DNA from: Stomatobaculum sp.
GTDB taxonomy: Bacteria > Bacillota_A > Clostridia > Lachnospirales > Lachnospiraceae
Assembly (NCBI GenBank): GCA_017449925.1
Contig: JAFSYO010000180.1
Coordinates: 1-64,000, forward strand
Direction of reading: 5' to 3'
DNA: 64,000 bases
Position 1 is the first letter of the stretch, and each line of letters starts with the position of its first letter. Of this stretch, positions 42,545 to 51,851 are shown in pieces. The translations under genes were made by a program, and so were the position numbers. The notes beneath the pieces are model-generated. The model was not told the origin of the DNA, ran no database searches, and saw only the letters and a program-made list of their open reading frames with translations.

Positions 42545-42554
42545 CTGATCTTCA

Positions 42555-42731
42555 TCAGTTGAACTTACGCTTTCTCGCAGCTTCGGATTTTTTCTTCCGT
42601 CTTACGCTGGGTTTCTCGTAATGCTCTCTCTTGCGAATTTCCTGCTGAATGCCTGCCTTCGCACAGTTTCTCTTAAAACGTCTCAGTGCGCTGTCAAGGC
42701 TCTCGTTTTCTTTCACAATCACGTTTGACAT
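42555..42731 (-). CDS. rpsU: 30S ribosomal protein bS21
   Basis: Small basic protein of the 30S subunit, involved in start-site selection. The 58-residue product begins [20 protein letters not shown] and continues [20 protein letters not shown] with a Lys/Arg-rich tail, a full match to the bS21 pattern. GGGAGGGAGG lies upstream of the ATG, and the gene has its own near-perfect promoter and terminator. Its short length makes it easy to miss in automatic ORF lists. It lies between alaS and phoH. Confidence 0.97.
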   Translation of the reverse strand: MSNVIVKENESLDSALRRFKRNCAKAGIQQEIRKREHYEKPSVRRKKKSEAARKRKFN

Positions 42732-42777
42732 GAAACAGCCTAACCTCCCTCCCGGTTGTGAAATTGAAATCCATATA

Positions 42778-42805
42778 ATTATATCATAAGATGAAAACCT
42801 GTCAA
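42778..42805 (-). promoter_or_regulatory. strong promoter of rpsU
   Basis: Minus strand TTGACA (42805-42800), 16-nt spacer, TATAAT (42783-42778): both hexamers are consensus. Expected for a highly expressed ribosomal protein gene. Confidence 0.9.
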
Positions 42806-42816
42806 TGAGTTTTTTT

Positions 42817-45510
42817 TCAGGCTTTCAGCTGTTCTGCCAGGACTTCTTCCGCTTTCTTCAGGGCCGCGTCGATGCCCGCGGGATTCTTGCCGCCGGCCTG
42901 GGCCATGTTCGGGCGGCCGCCGCCGCCTCCGCCGACCAGACCCGCAATGGCGCGGATCATGTTTCCTGCATGGGCGCCCTTCTTCTGGGCTGCGTCACCG
43001 GCCATGGCGATCAGGTTCACCTTGCCGTCCGCGGTGCTGGCGATCACGACGACGCCGTCGTCTGTTTTCGCCTTCATCTTGTCGCCGAGGGAACGGAGCT
43101 CGTTCATCTGCACGCCGTCCAGCTTCATGGTAAGAAGCTTCACGCCGGCGACCTCGATCACCTGGTCAGCCGCTCCGGAAGCCGCGCTCATGGCAGCCTG
43201 GTTCTTCAGCTTCTCGTTCTCGGCGCGCATCTCCTTCAGTTCTGCAAGAAGAGACTCCACCTTTCTGGAAAGATCCGCCGGAGCGCTCTTCAGTCTAGCG
43301 GCGATCTCATGCAGCTCAGACTCCACAGTCCTGTAGTAGCTCAGCAGACCTTCACCGGTCAGCGCCTCGATCCTGCGCACGCCGGCGGAAATGCCGTTCT
43401 CGGAAAGAATGCGGAACGCGCCGATCTGGTCCGTATTAGACACGTGGGTGCCGCCGCAGAGTTCCTTGGAGAAATCGCCGACAGACACGACGCGCACTTC
43501 ATCTCCGTACTTCTCGCCGAACAGAGCCATGGCGCCGCTCTTTCTCGCTTCCTCGAGGCTCATGATCTCTGTCATGACAGAGATATGCTCGCGGATCTTC
43601 TCATTGACCAGGTCCTCGACCTTCTTCAGTTCCTCCGGAGTCATGGCCTGGAAATGAGTGAAGTCAAAGCGCAGTCTTCCGGAATCCACGAAGCTGCCCT
43701 TCTGCTCCACGTGATCGCCCAGCACTTCGCGGAGGGCCTTCTGAAGCAGGTGAGTACAGGTGTGGTTCTTGCAGGTGGAGGCACGCTTCACTTCGTCCAC
43801 CTCCATAGTCACGGTTCCGCCCACGGTGAACATGCCGGAAAGGACCTTGCCGGTGTGTCCGATCTTGCCGCCCTTCAGATGGATCGTATCCTCTACTGCG
43901 AACTCGCCGTTCTCCGTGCGGATGACGCCGGTGTCGCCCTGCTGTCCGCCCATGGTCCCGTAGAAGGGAGTCTTGTCGGTGACGATGGTTCCTCTGTCGC
44001 CGTCCGCCAGAGCCTGGGTCAGCTCGGTGTCCATGATCGGTTCGCCGTTCTCGTCCACATCCCCGCTGTCCGTGAGCCTGACAATGGCTGTGATGGTGCC
44101 GTCCGCGGCAAGTCTCGTGTATCCTACGAACCTGGTGGTGAGAGAAGCGTCGATCTGCTGGTAAGCAGTCTGCTCTTCGCCCATGTAGTTGGTCTGCTTG
44201 CGGGCATTGCGGGCGCGGACTTTCTGCTCCTGCATGGCCTTGTCAAAACCTTCCTGGTCCACGCCGAAGCCCTTCTCTTCCAGGATCTCCTTGGTGAGGT
44301 CCAGGGGGAATCCGTATGTGTCGTAAAGACGGAAAGCTTCCGCTCCGTCCAGCTCCGTCTTTCCTTCGGCCTTCATCTTATCTTCCAGATCGGAGAGGAT
44401 CTGCAGGCCCTGGTCGATGGTGCGGTTGAACTTTTCCTCCTCGCTGCTCAGGACAGTGAGGATCATTGCCTTTTTCTCCTCCAGTTCGGGATAACCGTCT
44501 TTGGAGGTCTCGATCACGGTCTCAGCCAGCTGTCCCAGGAACTTGCCCTGGATGCCCAGGAGCCTTCCGTGACGCGCGGCGCGGCGCAGAAGCCTTCTGA
44601 GCACGTAGCCGCGGCCTTCATTGCTGGGGGTGATGCCGTCAGAGATCATGAAGGTGCAGGAACGGATATGGTCCGTAATGACGCGGAGGGATACATCCTT
44701 CTTCTCGTCCTGTTTGTAGGGGATCTTCGCCAGTCTCGCGACATGATCCAGCAGCGCGCGGATGGTATCCACCTCGAAAATAGAGTTCACGTCCTGCACC
44801 ACCACCGCAAGGCGCTCGAGGCCCATGCCAGTGTCGATGTTCTTGTTCTTCAGTTCGGTGTAGTTTCCGTTGCCGTCGTTGTCGAACTGGGTGAAGACAT
44901 CATTCCATACTTCCATGTAGCGGTCGCAGTCGCAGCCCACAGTGCAGCCGGGCTTTCCGCAGCCGTACTGCTCGCCGCGGTCATAATACACCTCTGAACA
45001 GGGGCCGCAGGGGCCGGAACCGTGCTCCCAGAAGTTATCTTCCTTGCCGAAGCGGAAGATCCTGTCTTTTGCGATTCCGATCTCTTTGTTCCAGATGTCG
45101 AAGGCTTCGTCGTCATCCTGGTAGACAGAAGGATACAGGCGGTCCGGCTCAAGGCCTACCACCTCTGTCAGGAATTCCCAGGTCCAGCCGATGGCTTCGC
45201 GCTTAAAATAATCTCCGAAGGAGAAATTTCCGAGCATTTCAAAGAACGTGCCGTGGCGCGCTGTTTTTCCGACGTTATCGATATCGCCGGTGCGGATGCA
45301 CTTCTGACATGTGCAGACACGTCTTCTGGGCGGGATCTCCTGTCCTGTGAAATAAGGCTTCAGGGGAGCCATTCCTGCGTTGATCAGCAGAAGACTGTTG
45401 TCGTTGTGCGGCACCAGGCTGAAACTCTTCATGGAGAGATGGCCTTTGCTTTCAAAGAAATCCAGAAACATCTTCCTGAGTTCGTTCACACCGTATTTTT
45501 TCTTGATCAT
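42817..45510 (-). CDS. alaS: alanyl-tRNA synthetase
   Basis: Charges tRNA-Ala and edits mischarged Ser or Gly. The 897-residue product has the class II catalytic core (residues 1-450; [36 protein letters not shown] in part, [17 protein letters not shown]), an editing domain with zinc residues HTCTHLL and ELCGGTHV, and a C-terminal C-Ala domain ending in glycine-rich [15 protein letters not shown]. It is about 20 residues longer than average, with small insertions. It has its own promoter with a leader of about 60 nt, too short for a T-box. Confidence 0.98.
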   Translation of the reverse strand: MIKKKYGVNELRKMFLDFFESKGHLSMKSFSLVPHNDNSLLLINAGMAPLKPYFTGQEIPPRRRVCTCQKCIRTGDIDNVGKTARHGTFFEMLGNFSFGDYFKREAIGWTWEFLTEVVGLEPDRLYPSVYQDDDEAFDIWNKEIGIAKDRIFRFGKEDNFWEHGSGPCGPCSEVYYDRGEQYGCGKPGCTVGCDCDRYMEVWNDVFTQFDNDGNGNYTELKNKNIDTGMGLERLAVVVQDVNSIFEVDTIRALLDHVARLAKIPYKQDEKKDVSLRVITDHIRSCTFMISDGITPSNEGRGYVLRRLLRRAARHGRLLGIQGKFLGQLAETVIETSKDGYPELEEKKAMILTVLSSEEEKFNRTIDQGLQILSDLEDKMKAEGKTELDGAEAFRLYDTYGFPLDLTKEILEEKGFGVDQEGFDKAMQEQKVRARNARKQTNYMGEEQTAYQQIDASLTTRFVGYTRLAADGTITAIVRLTDSGDVDENGEPIMDTELTQALADGDRGTIVTDKTPFYGTMGGQQGDTGVIRTENGEFAVEDTIHLKGGKIGHTGKVLSGMFTVGGTVTMEVDEVKRASTCKNHTCTHLLQKALREVLGDHVEQKGSFVDSGRLRFDFTHFQAMTPEELKKVEDLVNEKIREHISVMTEIMSLEEARKSGAMALFGEKYGDEVRVVSVGDFSKELCGGTHVSNTDQIGAFRILSENGISAGVRRIEALTGEGLLSYYRTVESELHEIAARLKSAPADLSRKVESLLAELKEMRAENEKLKNQAAMSAASGAADQVIEVAGVKLLTMKLDGVQMNELRSLGDKMKAKTDDGVVVIASTADGKVNLIAMAGDAAQKKGAHAGNMIRAIAGLVGGGGGGRPNMAQAGGKNPAGIDAALKKAEEVLAEQLKA

Positions 45511-45578
45511 AGCTGCTTTCCTCTTCTCATTTTCATAACGAAAATATCATATCCTGAACAATTAAAGCACTGTCGTCC

Positions 45579-45607
45579 ACTATAGCACAGCCCGGACATT
45601 TTCTCAA
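45579..45607 (-). promoter_or_regulatory. promoter of alaS
   Basis: Minus strand TTGAGA (45607-45602), 17-nt spacer, TATAGT (45584-45579). It lies just past the stop of the DUF1311-like gene. Confidence 0.75.
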
Positions 45608-45625
45608 GATTTCTCTTGATGATGT

Positions 45626-46198
45626 TCATAAGTCGTCTTTGTAGCGCATCAGCAGCTCATAGGCCCTTTCCCGGGTGGCTTTTGCCTGCAGGCGCGTGTA
45701 CTCCGCGCTCTGCTCCTGATTGCCTGCCGATCCTTTTGCGGCGGCAGATGCCTTTTCATCTCTCTGCCTCCGCCATTCCTGCTGTTCTTTTGCGAGGGCT
45801 TCGGCCTCTTCCCGCGGCACAGCAGTCATAATGCAGGAATAAAGGGAATTCAGCTGTGTCTCCCAGTAGCGCAGTTCCGAGACGGCCTGGTTTTTCCGCG
45901 TCACGGATCTTTCGTCCCCGGGTCTCCTGGATTCCAGTCTTTCCAGCGTCGTCTCCGTCTCCAGGAACTTTTTGCGGAATTCTTCATACTTGCCGGAAGA
46001 ATGTTTTTTAATATTCGCAGAAGGACCGGCCGCCGGCTCCACCTTCGTTTCCGCTGCCGTGTCGCTCTCTTCCAGGCTTTTTTCCGACGCGGTCCTCTGA
46101 TCCCTTAAGGATCTTACGGTCTGTCCGGTCCAGAAAGTAACCAGCGCTCCGATGACCAGGAGCGCCAGAATGATCTGATTCAGTTTTCTGTTGATCAT
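45626..46198 (-). CDS. membrane-anchored DUF1311/LprI-like protein
   Basis: A 190-residue protein with an N-terminal helix (IILALLVIGALVTFWTG, about 9-25), an acidic linker and a helical outside domain. WETQLNSLYSCIMTAV followed by LAKEQQEWRRQRDEKA fits the DUF1311 (LprI) pattern of Y/L-rich helix then Q-x2-W-x3-RD. LprI of mycobacteria inhibits lysozyme, but most DUF1311 proteins are uncharacterised, and the Cys pairs of LprI are missing here (one Cys only). It overlaps rnhA by 4 nt. Role unknown. Confidence 0.6.
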   Translation of the reverse strand: MINRKLNQIILALLVIGALVTFWTGQTVRSLRDQRTASEKSLEESDTAAETKVEPAAGPSANIKKHSSGKYEEFRKKFLETETTLERLESRRPGDERSVTRKNQAVSELRYWETQLNSLYSCIMTAVPREEAEALAKEQQEWRRQRDEKASAAAKGSAGNQEQSAEYTRLQAKATRERAYELLMRYKDDL

Positions 46199-46683
46199 GG
46201 CAGATCTTCTTCCTGTATATCCTCCGACAGATCATCTCCGTCGGCTGCAGCTGTAGCCAGCCGGTCACAGCGTTCATTCTCCGGGTGGCCGGCGTGGCCT
46301 TTTACCCAGTGAAAATGAACTTCATGAGGTTCCATCACTTTCAGGAGACGTTTCCAGAGATCCTGATTCCTGACCTCCTCGTTCCTGCCCCGCTTCCACC
46401 CTTTGGCGACCCAGCTTTCGATCCAGTGCTGGTTGAAGGCATCCGTCAGATATTTGGAGTCGGAATAGACATCGACGATGCAGGGACGGTTCAGAGCTTC
46501 CAGGCCTGCGATGCAGCCCCGGAGCTCCATACGGTTGTTGGTCGTTTTCCGGTATCCCCGGGAAAGCTCCTTTTCGTGGAGCTCCCCGGCGCCATCCGTA
46601 AACTGCAGGACCGTTCCGTATCCGCCGGGCCCGTCGGGATTCCCTCTGGCCGATCCGTCTGAAAACAGCAGTACTTTGAACAT
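46195..46683 (-). CDS. rnhA: ribonuclease HI
   Basis: Cuts RNA in RNA-DNA hybrids. The 162-residue product has all four acidic metal ligands: Asp in LFSDGSARGNP (residue 9), Glu in NNRMELRGCI, Asp in DVYSDSKYL and Asp in ENERCDRLA, plus the basic WVAKGWKRGRNEEVRN handle. It starts 1 nt from the end of the beta-CASP RNase gene. A second RNase H, rnhB, is at 61250-61897; both types in one genome is usual. Confidence 0.96.
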   Translation of the reverse strand: MFKVLLFSDGSARGNPDGPGGYGTVLQFTDGAGELHEKELSRGYRKTTNNRMELRGCIAGLEALNRPCIVDVYSDSKYLTDAFNQHWIESWVAKGWKRGRNEEVRNQDLWKRLLKVMEPHEVHFHWVKGHAGHPENERCDRLATAAADGDDLSEDIQEEDLP

Positions 46684-48291
46684 TTATCTGCTCCACTTCT
46701 CGCAGAGAGCCCTGATCTGCTCCGCGAACTTCCTGAGGTCCTTGTTCGTGCCTCCGGCGTTCTCCTGTACCACCTTGCGGAGCATCTCCACGCTTTCCTC
46801 CAGATCCGCAAAGTATTTGTTCGCGATCTTCTGGGCTTCCGTCTCCTTGGAGATCGGGATCCCCTCGGTGATCCTCAGCCACTTACCTTCCGCCAGGTCG
46901 TAGATCGCCCCGGAGAAGGGAGCGTCCGCCTGGATCCCGTGGTTCTCCTTCAGCCAGGCGCAGAACTCGTCAGTGACCGAGTCCTCGCCGTGCACCACAA
47001 AGACCTGGACAGGCATCTGTTCCTGGAAGGACATGATCCACTTGTCCAGCCCGTCCCTGTCGGCGTGGCTTGACATATCGTGCATGTTCGCGATCTTTGC
47101 GTTGACTTCAATGCTCTCTCCGAACAGCTTTACAGAATCCGCGCCGTCCTGCAGCACCCGTCCCAGAGTGCCGTAGGCCTGATAACCGGCAAAGACCACC
47201 GTGGATTCCGGGCGCCAGAGATTGTGCTTCAGGTGATGCCTGATGCGTCCCGCGTCGCACATGCCTGCGGCGCTGATGATGACCTTCGGATTCTCCAGGG
47301 CGTTGATGGCTTTTGATTCATCCGCCGTCACCGCCTTCCTCAGGCCCTCAAAAGCGATGGGGTTCACTCCCTTCCGCACCAGTTCCTGGGTCTCGTCGTT
47401 AAAACAGTCGATCAGGTTGTTCTGGAAGATCTCCGTGGCTTCCAGAGCCAGGGGGCTGTCCACCCAGACTTCGTAGTCAGGGTGGCCTTTGATCATATCC
47501 TCCTCCCGGATCTGACGCAGGAAATACAGGAGCTCCTGAGTCCTGCCCACCGCAAAGGCAGGCATGACCACATTGCCGCCGCGGTCAAAGGTCTCCTGCA
47601 TGATAGCAGCAAGTTCCCGGACATGATCCGTCTTCTCCTTGTCGTGCAGACGGTTTCCGTAGGTGCTTTCCATCACAACGTAGTCCGCGGAACTGGTGTA
47701 CTCCGGATCCCGGATCAGGGGCTTGCCGGTATTGCCGATATCCCCGGAGAAGACGATCTTCTTCGAGATCCCGTTTTCTTCCAGCCATAATTCTACGGAA
47801 GCCGAGCCGAGCAGATGGCCGACATCCGTAAATCTCATGGTGATGCCCTCGTCGAGCTTCTTTTTCTCTTCGTAGTCCGCGCTCTCGATCAGATTCAGGC
47901 AGTTCACCGCATCGTCCATGGTATAGAGAGGCTCCACCAGCGGCGCGCCTGCGCGCTGGGCTTTCCTGTTCTTCCACTCAGCTTCCTGAAGCTGGATGTT
48001 GGCGGTATCCCGAAGCATGATCTGGCAGAGCTGGCGGGTGGCCGGCGTTGTCACCACACGGCCGCGGAACCCGTTCTTGTAAAGAAGGGGGAGCAGGCCT
48101 GTGTGGTCGATATGGGCATGGGTCAGGACAAGAAAGTCGATCTTTGATGGCGGGACCGGCAGATCCACGTTCTCGTAAATATTTCTCCCCTGCTCCATTC
48201 CGTAGTCCACAAGAAGATTCTTCCCGTTGACATTGATATAGTGGCAGCTTCCGGTGACTTCGTGATCGGCGCCTATGAATTCAATGATCAT
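46684..48291 (-). CDS. beta-CASP metallo-beta-lactamase-fold ribonuclease
   Basis: Predicted RNA-processing nuclease of 535 residues. Metal motif HAHIDHTGLLP (near residue 57) and GHLLGSASVELWLE belong to the MBL domain; VMPAFAVGRTQELLYFL and IISAAGMCDAGRIRHHL are beta-CASP signatures and SSHADRDGL is the C-terminal His motif. A helical C-terminal extension (about 470-535) is present. It belongs to the YSH1/KH-less group rather than RNase J, which is longer and organised differently. It lies 12 nt downstream of the liv operon. Confidence 0.9.
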   Translation of the reverse strand: MIIEFIGADHEVTGSCHYINVNGKNLLVDYGMEQGRNIYENVDLPVPPSKIDFLVLTHAHIDHTGLLPLLYKNGFRGRVVTTPATRQLCQIMLRDTANIQLQEAEWKNRKAQRAGAPLVEPLYTMDDAVNCLNLIESADYEEKKKLDEGITMRFTDVGHLLGSASVELWLEENGISKKIVFSGDIGNTGKPLIRDPEYTSSADYVVMESTYGNRLHDKEKTDHVRELAAIMQETFDRGGNVVMPAFAVGRTQELLYFLRQIREEDMIKGHPDYEVWVDSPLALEATEIFQNNLIDCFNDETQELVRKGVNPIAFEGLRKAVTADESKAINALENPKVIISAAGMCDAGRIRHHLKHNLWRPESTVVFAGYQAYGTLGRVLQDGADSVKLFGESIEVNAKIANMHDMSSHADRDGLDKWIMSFQEQMPVQVFVVHGEDSVTDEFCAWLKENHGIQADAPFSGAIYDLAEGKWLRITEGIPISKETEAQKIANKYFADLEESVEMLRKVVQENAGGTNKDLRKFAEQIRALCEKWSR

Positions 48292-48303
48292 TGGATTCTC
48301 CTT

Positions 48304-49014
48304 TTATTCGCTTAAGTACGCTGCCTTTACTTTCGGATCGTTCATCAGATCAGCCGCGCTTCCGGACAGGCTGATGGTTCCTGTTTCCAGGACATAGGCC
48401 CGGTCCGCGATGGAAAGGGCCTTCTTCGCGTTCTGTTCCACCAGGAGAACGGTGGTGCCGCTTTTGTGGATCGACTGGATGATATCGAAGATCTCATTCA
48501 CATAGATGGGAGAAAGGCCCATGGAGGGTTCATCCATGACGATCATGGAGGGACGGCACATCAGCGCCCGCCCCATGGCCAGCATCTGCTGCTCTCCGCC
48601 GGAAAGGGTTCCTGCAGGCTGGTTTTTGCGCTCTGCAAGACGCGGGAAGCGTGAGTACACCTGTTCCAGCGTCTCCTGGATCTCTTCTTTGGAGGAACGG
48701 GTGTAGGCTCCCAGCATCAGGTTCTGCAGCACGGTAAGACTTGCGAAGACCCGCCGGCCCTCCGGAACGTGCGCCAGTCCCTCTTTCACCAGGGCGTGGC
48801 CCGGCAGGCGGGTGATATTTTTGCCGTTGTAGAAGACTTCTCCGCCCTGGGGCGTGATCAGTCCTGTAATCGTATGGAGCGTCGTCGTTTTGCCCGCGCC
48901 GTTGGCGCCGATCAGCGTGACGATCTCTCCTTTCTCCACGGTAAAGGAGATCCCTTTAATCGCGTGGATCATGCCGTAATATACATGAAGGTCTTTAACT
49001 TCAAGCAATGCCAT
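48304..49014 (-). CDS. livF: branched-chain amino acid ABC transporter, ATP-binding protein LivF
   Basis: One of two ATPases of the high-affinity Leu/Ile/Val importer. The 236-residue product has Walker A GANGAGKTTT, ABC signature LSGGEQQMLAMGRALM and Walker B MIVMDEPSMGLSP, the last typical of LivF. It is the final gene of livK-livH-livM-livG-livF. Length is normal. Confidence 0.95.
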   Translation of the reverse strand: MALLEVKDLHVYYGMIHAIKGISFTVEKGEIVTLIGANGAGKTTTLHTITGLITPQGGEVFYNGKNITRLPGHALVKEGLAHVPEGRRVFASLTVLQNLMLGAYTRSSKEEIQETLEQVYSRFPRLAERKNQPAGTLSGGEQQMLAMGRALMCRPSMIVMDEPSMGLSPIYVNEIFDIIQSIHKSGTTVLLVEQNAKKALSIADRAYVLETGTISLSGSAADLMNDPKVKAAYLSE

Positions 49015-49029
49015 TGGTCCGTCGCCTCC

Positions 49030-49788
49030 TTAGTCTCCGAGATATGCTTTGATGACTTCCGGATCGTGCAGGACCTCCCCGGTCTCACCCTGGGTCAGGA
49101 TCCGCCCGAAGTTCAGGACGGTCAGCTTCTCACAGATGCCGGCCACCAGCTTCATGTCATGCTCGATGAGAAGAATGGTCATGTCAAAACGGTCCCGGAC
49201 CAGACGGATGGTCTCCATCAGCTCCGCGGTCTCATTGGGGTTCATTCCCGCTGCAGGCTCGTCCAGCAGAAGAAGCTTGGGATCCGTGGCCATGGCCCGG
49301 GCGATCTCCAGTTTCCGCTGCATGCCGTAGGGGAGATTGGAAGCAGTGACGTTGGCGTGGTTCACCAGGCCGAAGACGTCCAGGAGCTCCATCGCCTTTT
49401 TGTCCATCTCTTTCTCCATGGAGCGGAAACGGGGAAGGCGGAGGATCCCCTCCAGCGTAGAGTATACGTGGTGGTTGTGCAGTCCTGCCTTCACGTTGTC
49501 CAGAACGGAAAGCTGGCTGAACAGGCGGATGTTCTGGAAGGTCCGGGCGATGCCGTCCTTGTTGATCTCGACACAGCTTTTTCCGGTGATGTTCTTTCCG
49601 TCCAGCTTGATATAGCCGTTGTCCGGTTTGTACACGCCGGTCAGCAGGTTGAACACGGTAGTCTTGCCGGCACCGTTGGGGCCGATCAGACCGTAGAGAT
49701 CATTCTTTTCAATGGTGACGCTGAAATCATCCACCGCTTTCAGGCCTCCGAAGGAGATCCCGAGATTTTTCACTTCAAGTATAGACAT
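49030..49788 (-). CDS. livG: branched-chain amino acid ABC transporter, ATP-binding protein LivG
   Basis: Second ATPase of the importer. The 252-residue product has Walker A GPNGAGKTTVFN, the LivG-type signature region SNLPYGMQRKLEIARAMA and Walker B LLLLDEPAAGMNPNE, followed by the extended C-terminus typical of LivG. It pairs with LivF as a heterodimer on LivHM. The gap to livF is 15 nt. Confidence 0.95.
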   Translation of the reverse strand: MSILEVKNLGISFGGLKAVDDFSVTIEKNDLYGLIGPNGAGKTTVFNLLTGVYKPDNGYIKLDGKNITGKSCVEINKDGIARTFQNIRLFSQLSVLDNVKAGLHNHHVYSTLEGILRLPRFRSMEKEMDKKAMELLDVFGLVNHANVTASNLPYGMQRKLEIARAMATDPKLLLLDEPAAGMNPNETAELMETIRLVRDRFDMTILLIEHDMKLVAGICEKLTVLNFGRILTQGETGEVLHDPEVIKAYLGD

Positions 49789-49799
49789 ATTTCACCGCC

Positions 49800-50870
49800 T
49801 CACTTTCCCGCTGCTTCATCAAGGTCGGAACGCTTTCCGAGTTTACCGAACAGCTTCTCCCGGAACTGGATAAAGGACGGCGCCGACGTGAACAGCATCA
49901 TCAGGATCAGGACCACCGCGTAGATCAGCATGCGGTAATCGCTCATGCTGCGGAGAAGCTCCGGCAGCAGAGTCAGCACCACTGCCGCGATCACAGAACC
50001 GCGGATGTTCCCGATACCGCCCATAACAACAAAGACCAGAATGGTAATGGACATGTTGTATCCGAAGTTTTTGGGAAGTGCCTGAAGCGTACTCAGGTTG
50101 TGGGCGTAAAGCACGCCGGCCGCTCCCGCTATGGCAGCGGAGATCGTGAAGGCCAGCAGCTTGTAGCTCGTCACGTTCAGGCCGATGGATTCCGCGGCGA
50201 TGCGGTTGTCGCGGATCGCCATGATCGCGCGGCCTGTCCTGGAACGGATCAGATTCTGGACGATGAAAAGAGCCAGCAGAAGCAGGATGACACCTGCGGT
50301 AAAGGTGGACATTTTCGGCGTGCCGGTGATGCCCTGGGCGCCCTTGATAATGGTGACGCCGCCCTTCTCCAGTCCAAGAGCAAGGTTGTCCTTCATGGAG
50401 AAATGAAATCCTCTGGAGTCCACGCCAAGATACAGCGCGTTCACGATATTCTTGATGATCTCTCCGAAGGCCAGGGTGACTATAGCCAGATAGTCTCCCC
50501 TCAGGCGCAGCACCGGGATGCCGATCAGGAAGCCGGCAAGGGCGGCGCAGGCGGCGCCCACAAGGATCGCAAGAATAAAAGAAGGCATGGGGGGGATCTT
50601 TCCGTTCATGAGATTGGTCCAGAGCGCGGAAGTAAAAGCTCCGACGCACATGAAACCTGCATGTCCGAGGGAAAGCTCGCCGGAGATGCCGACCACCAGA
50701 TTCAGGCTCACAGCAAGGATCGAGTAGGTGCAGAGCGGGACCAGAAGCCCCTTCATAAGGGAGCTCACCTGACCTGCTTTCAGAAGCATTTCGACGATGA
50801 CATAGGCCGCGATCACCATGAGATAGGTGATCATATCATTGATAAAAGGATTTTTCAGTTTGCTCTTCAT
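49800..50870 (-). CDS. livM: branched-chain amino acid ABC transporter permease LivM
   Basis: Membrane subunit of the importer, 356 residues with about nine helices. LVVGISGELSLGHAGFMCVGAFTSA in part and LAIVTLAFGEIIKNIVNAL mark the family; the EAA-type coupling loop is in VRSRTGRAIMAIRDNRIAAESIG in part (AIRDNRIAAESIG). It lies 7 nt after livH and 11 nt before livG. Confidence 0.95.
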   Translation of the reverse strand: MKSKLKNPFINDMITYLMVIAAYVIVEMLLKAGQVSSLMKGLLVPLCTYSILAVSLNLVVGISGELSLGHAGFMCVGAFTSALWTNLMNGKIPPMPSFILAILVGAACAALAGFLIGIPVLRLRGDYLAIVTLAFGEIIKNIVNALYLGVDSRGFHFSMKDNLALGLEKGGVTIIKGAQGITGTPKMSTFTAGVILLLLALFIVQNLIRSRTGRAIMAIRDNRIAAESIGLNVTSYKLLAFTISAAIAGAAGVLYAHNLSTLQALPKNFGYNMSITILVFVVMGGIGNIRGSVIAAVVLTLLPELLRSMSDYRMLIYAVVLILMMLFTSAPSFIQFREKLFGKLGKRSDLDEAAGK

Positions 50871-50877
50871 GACGTCC

Positions 50878-51759
50878 TCACACTTTCTCCATGATCTTCT
50901 TCCCGAGAATTCCTGTCGGCTTCACCAGAAGCACGATGATCAGCACGGAAAACACGATCGCGTCGGAAAGCTTGGAAGAAATATAGGCTTTGGAAAGATT
51001 CTCCAGAACGCCAAGCATCAGCCCGCCCAGAAGCGCGCCGGGAATAGAGCCGATGCCGCCGAGGACCGCGGCCACGAAGGCCTTGATGCCGGGCATGGCG
51101 CCGGTGGTGGGCGTCAGGGTGGGATAGGCGGAACAGAGGAGCACGCCGGCAATGGCTGCCAGAGCGGAGCCGATGGCAAAGGTCAAAGCGATGGTTGCGT
51201 TGACGTTGATACCCATCAGTGTGGCCGCTCCTTTGTCCTCCGAGACCGCCAGCATGGCCTGCCCGGCCTTTGTCTTATTGATAAAGGAAGTCAGGGCAGT
51301 CATGATCACGATACATGCGAGGATCGCGGTGATGGTCTCCCCGGAGATCAGAAGTTTGCCCTCCGCGAGAGATACCGCCTTGAAAGGCACGACAGAGTTG
51401 AAGCTCTTCGGGTTCGCCCCGAAGATGAGAAGCGCCAGGTTCTGCAGAAGGTAGGAAACACCGATGGCCGTGATCAGCACAGCAAGCGAGTTCGCGCCTC
51501 TCAGAGGCTTATATGCCACCCGCTCGATGGTGATGCCGAGAGTCGTGCATACCAGCATGGAAAGAAGCACCGCAGCCGCAGGCGGAAGCCCCGCCGCCGT
51601 CATTGCGGTGAAGGTCACATAGCCGCCGACCATGATGACGTCGCCGTGGGCGAAGTTCAGCATTTTCGCGATGCCGTATACCATGGTGTAGCCCAGCGCT
51701 ATGATCGCATAGATCGATCCAAGACTGATACCGCTCAGTAAATAGGAAATAAAGGTCAT
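50878..51759 (-). CDS. livH: branched-chain amino acid ABC transporter permease LivH
   Basis: Partner permease of LivM, 293 residues with about eight helices. SGISLGSIYAIIALGYTMVYGI at the N-terminus and KMLNFAHGDVIMVGGYVTFT are the LivH signatures; AVSEDKGAATLMGINVN holds the coupling loop. It is preceded by the hairpin at 51809-51839 that separates it from the receptor gene. Confidence 0.95.
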   Translation of the reverse strand: MTFISYLLSGISLGSIYAIIALGYTMVYGIAKMLNFAHGDVIMVGGYVTFTAMTAAGLPPAAAVLLSMLVCTTLGITIERVAYKPLRGANSLAVLITAIGVSYLLQNLALLIFGANPKSFNSVVPFKAVSLAEGKLLISGETITAILACIVIMTALTSFINKTKAGQAMLAVSEDKGAATLMGINVNATIALTFAIGSALAAIAGVLLCSAYPTLTPTTGAMPGIKAFVAAVLGGIGSIPGALLGGLMLGVLENLSKAYISSKLSDAIVFSVLIIVLLVKPTGILGKKIMEKV

Positions 51760-51773
51760 AGTATCTGCTCCTC

Positions 51774-51839
51774 CCCCTGCGGCGAACGCCGCGGGTCTCT
51801 TTTTAAAGAGAGGGATGCTTGACTATTAAGCATCCCTCT
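51774..51839 (-). terminator. attenuating terminator pair between the receptor and permease genes
   Basis: AGAGGGATGCTT (51809-51820) is exactly inverted at 51828-51839 around a 7-nt loop and is followed on the minus strand by CTTTAAAA. A second GC-rich hairpin (51774-51794, GCGGCG/CGCCGC) comes next. Together they probably let most transcripts end after the receptor gene, giving more binding protein than membrane parts. Confidence 0.75.
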
Positions 51840-51851
51840 GCAAAAAACATC

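Noticed and set aside
42805..44997. Plus-strand open frame of 730 codons
   Set aside because: It is antisense to alaS, has no ribosome binding site and no recognisable domain; long shadow frames are common opposite GC-rich genes.
45511..45625. T-box riboswitch upstream of alaS
   Set aside because: The leader from the promoter to the ATG is only about 60 nt, too short for a T-box, and no specifier hairpin or T-box sequence was seen.
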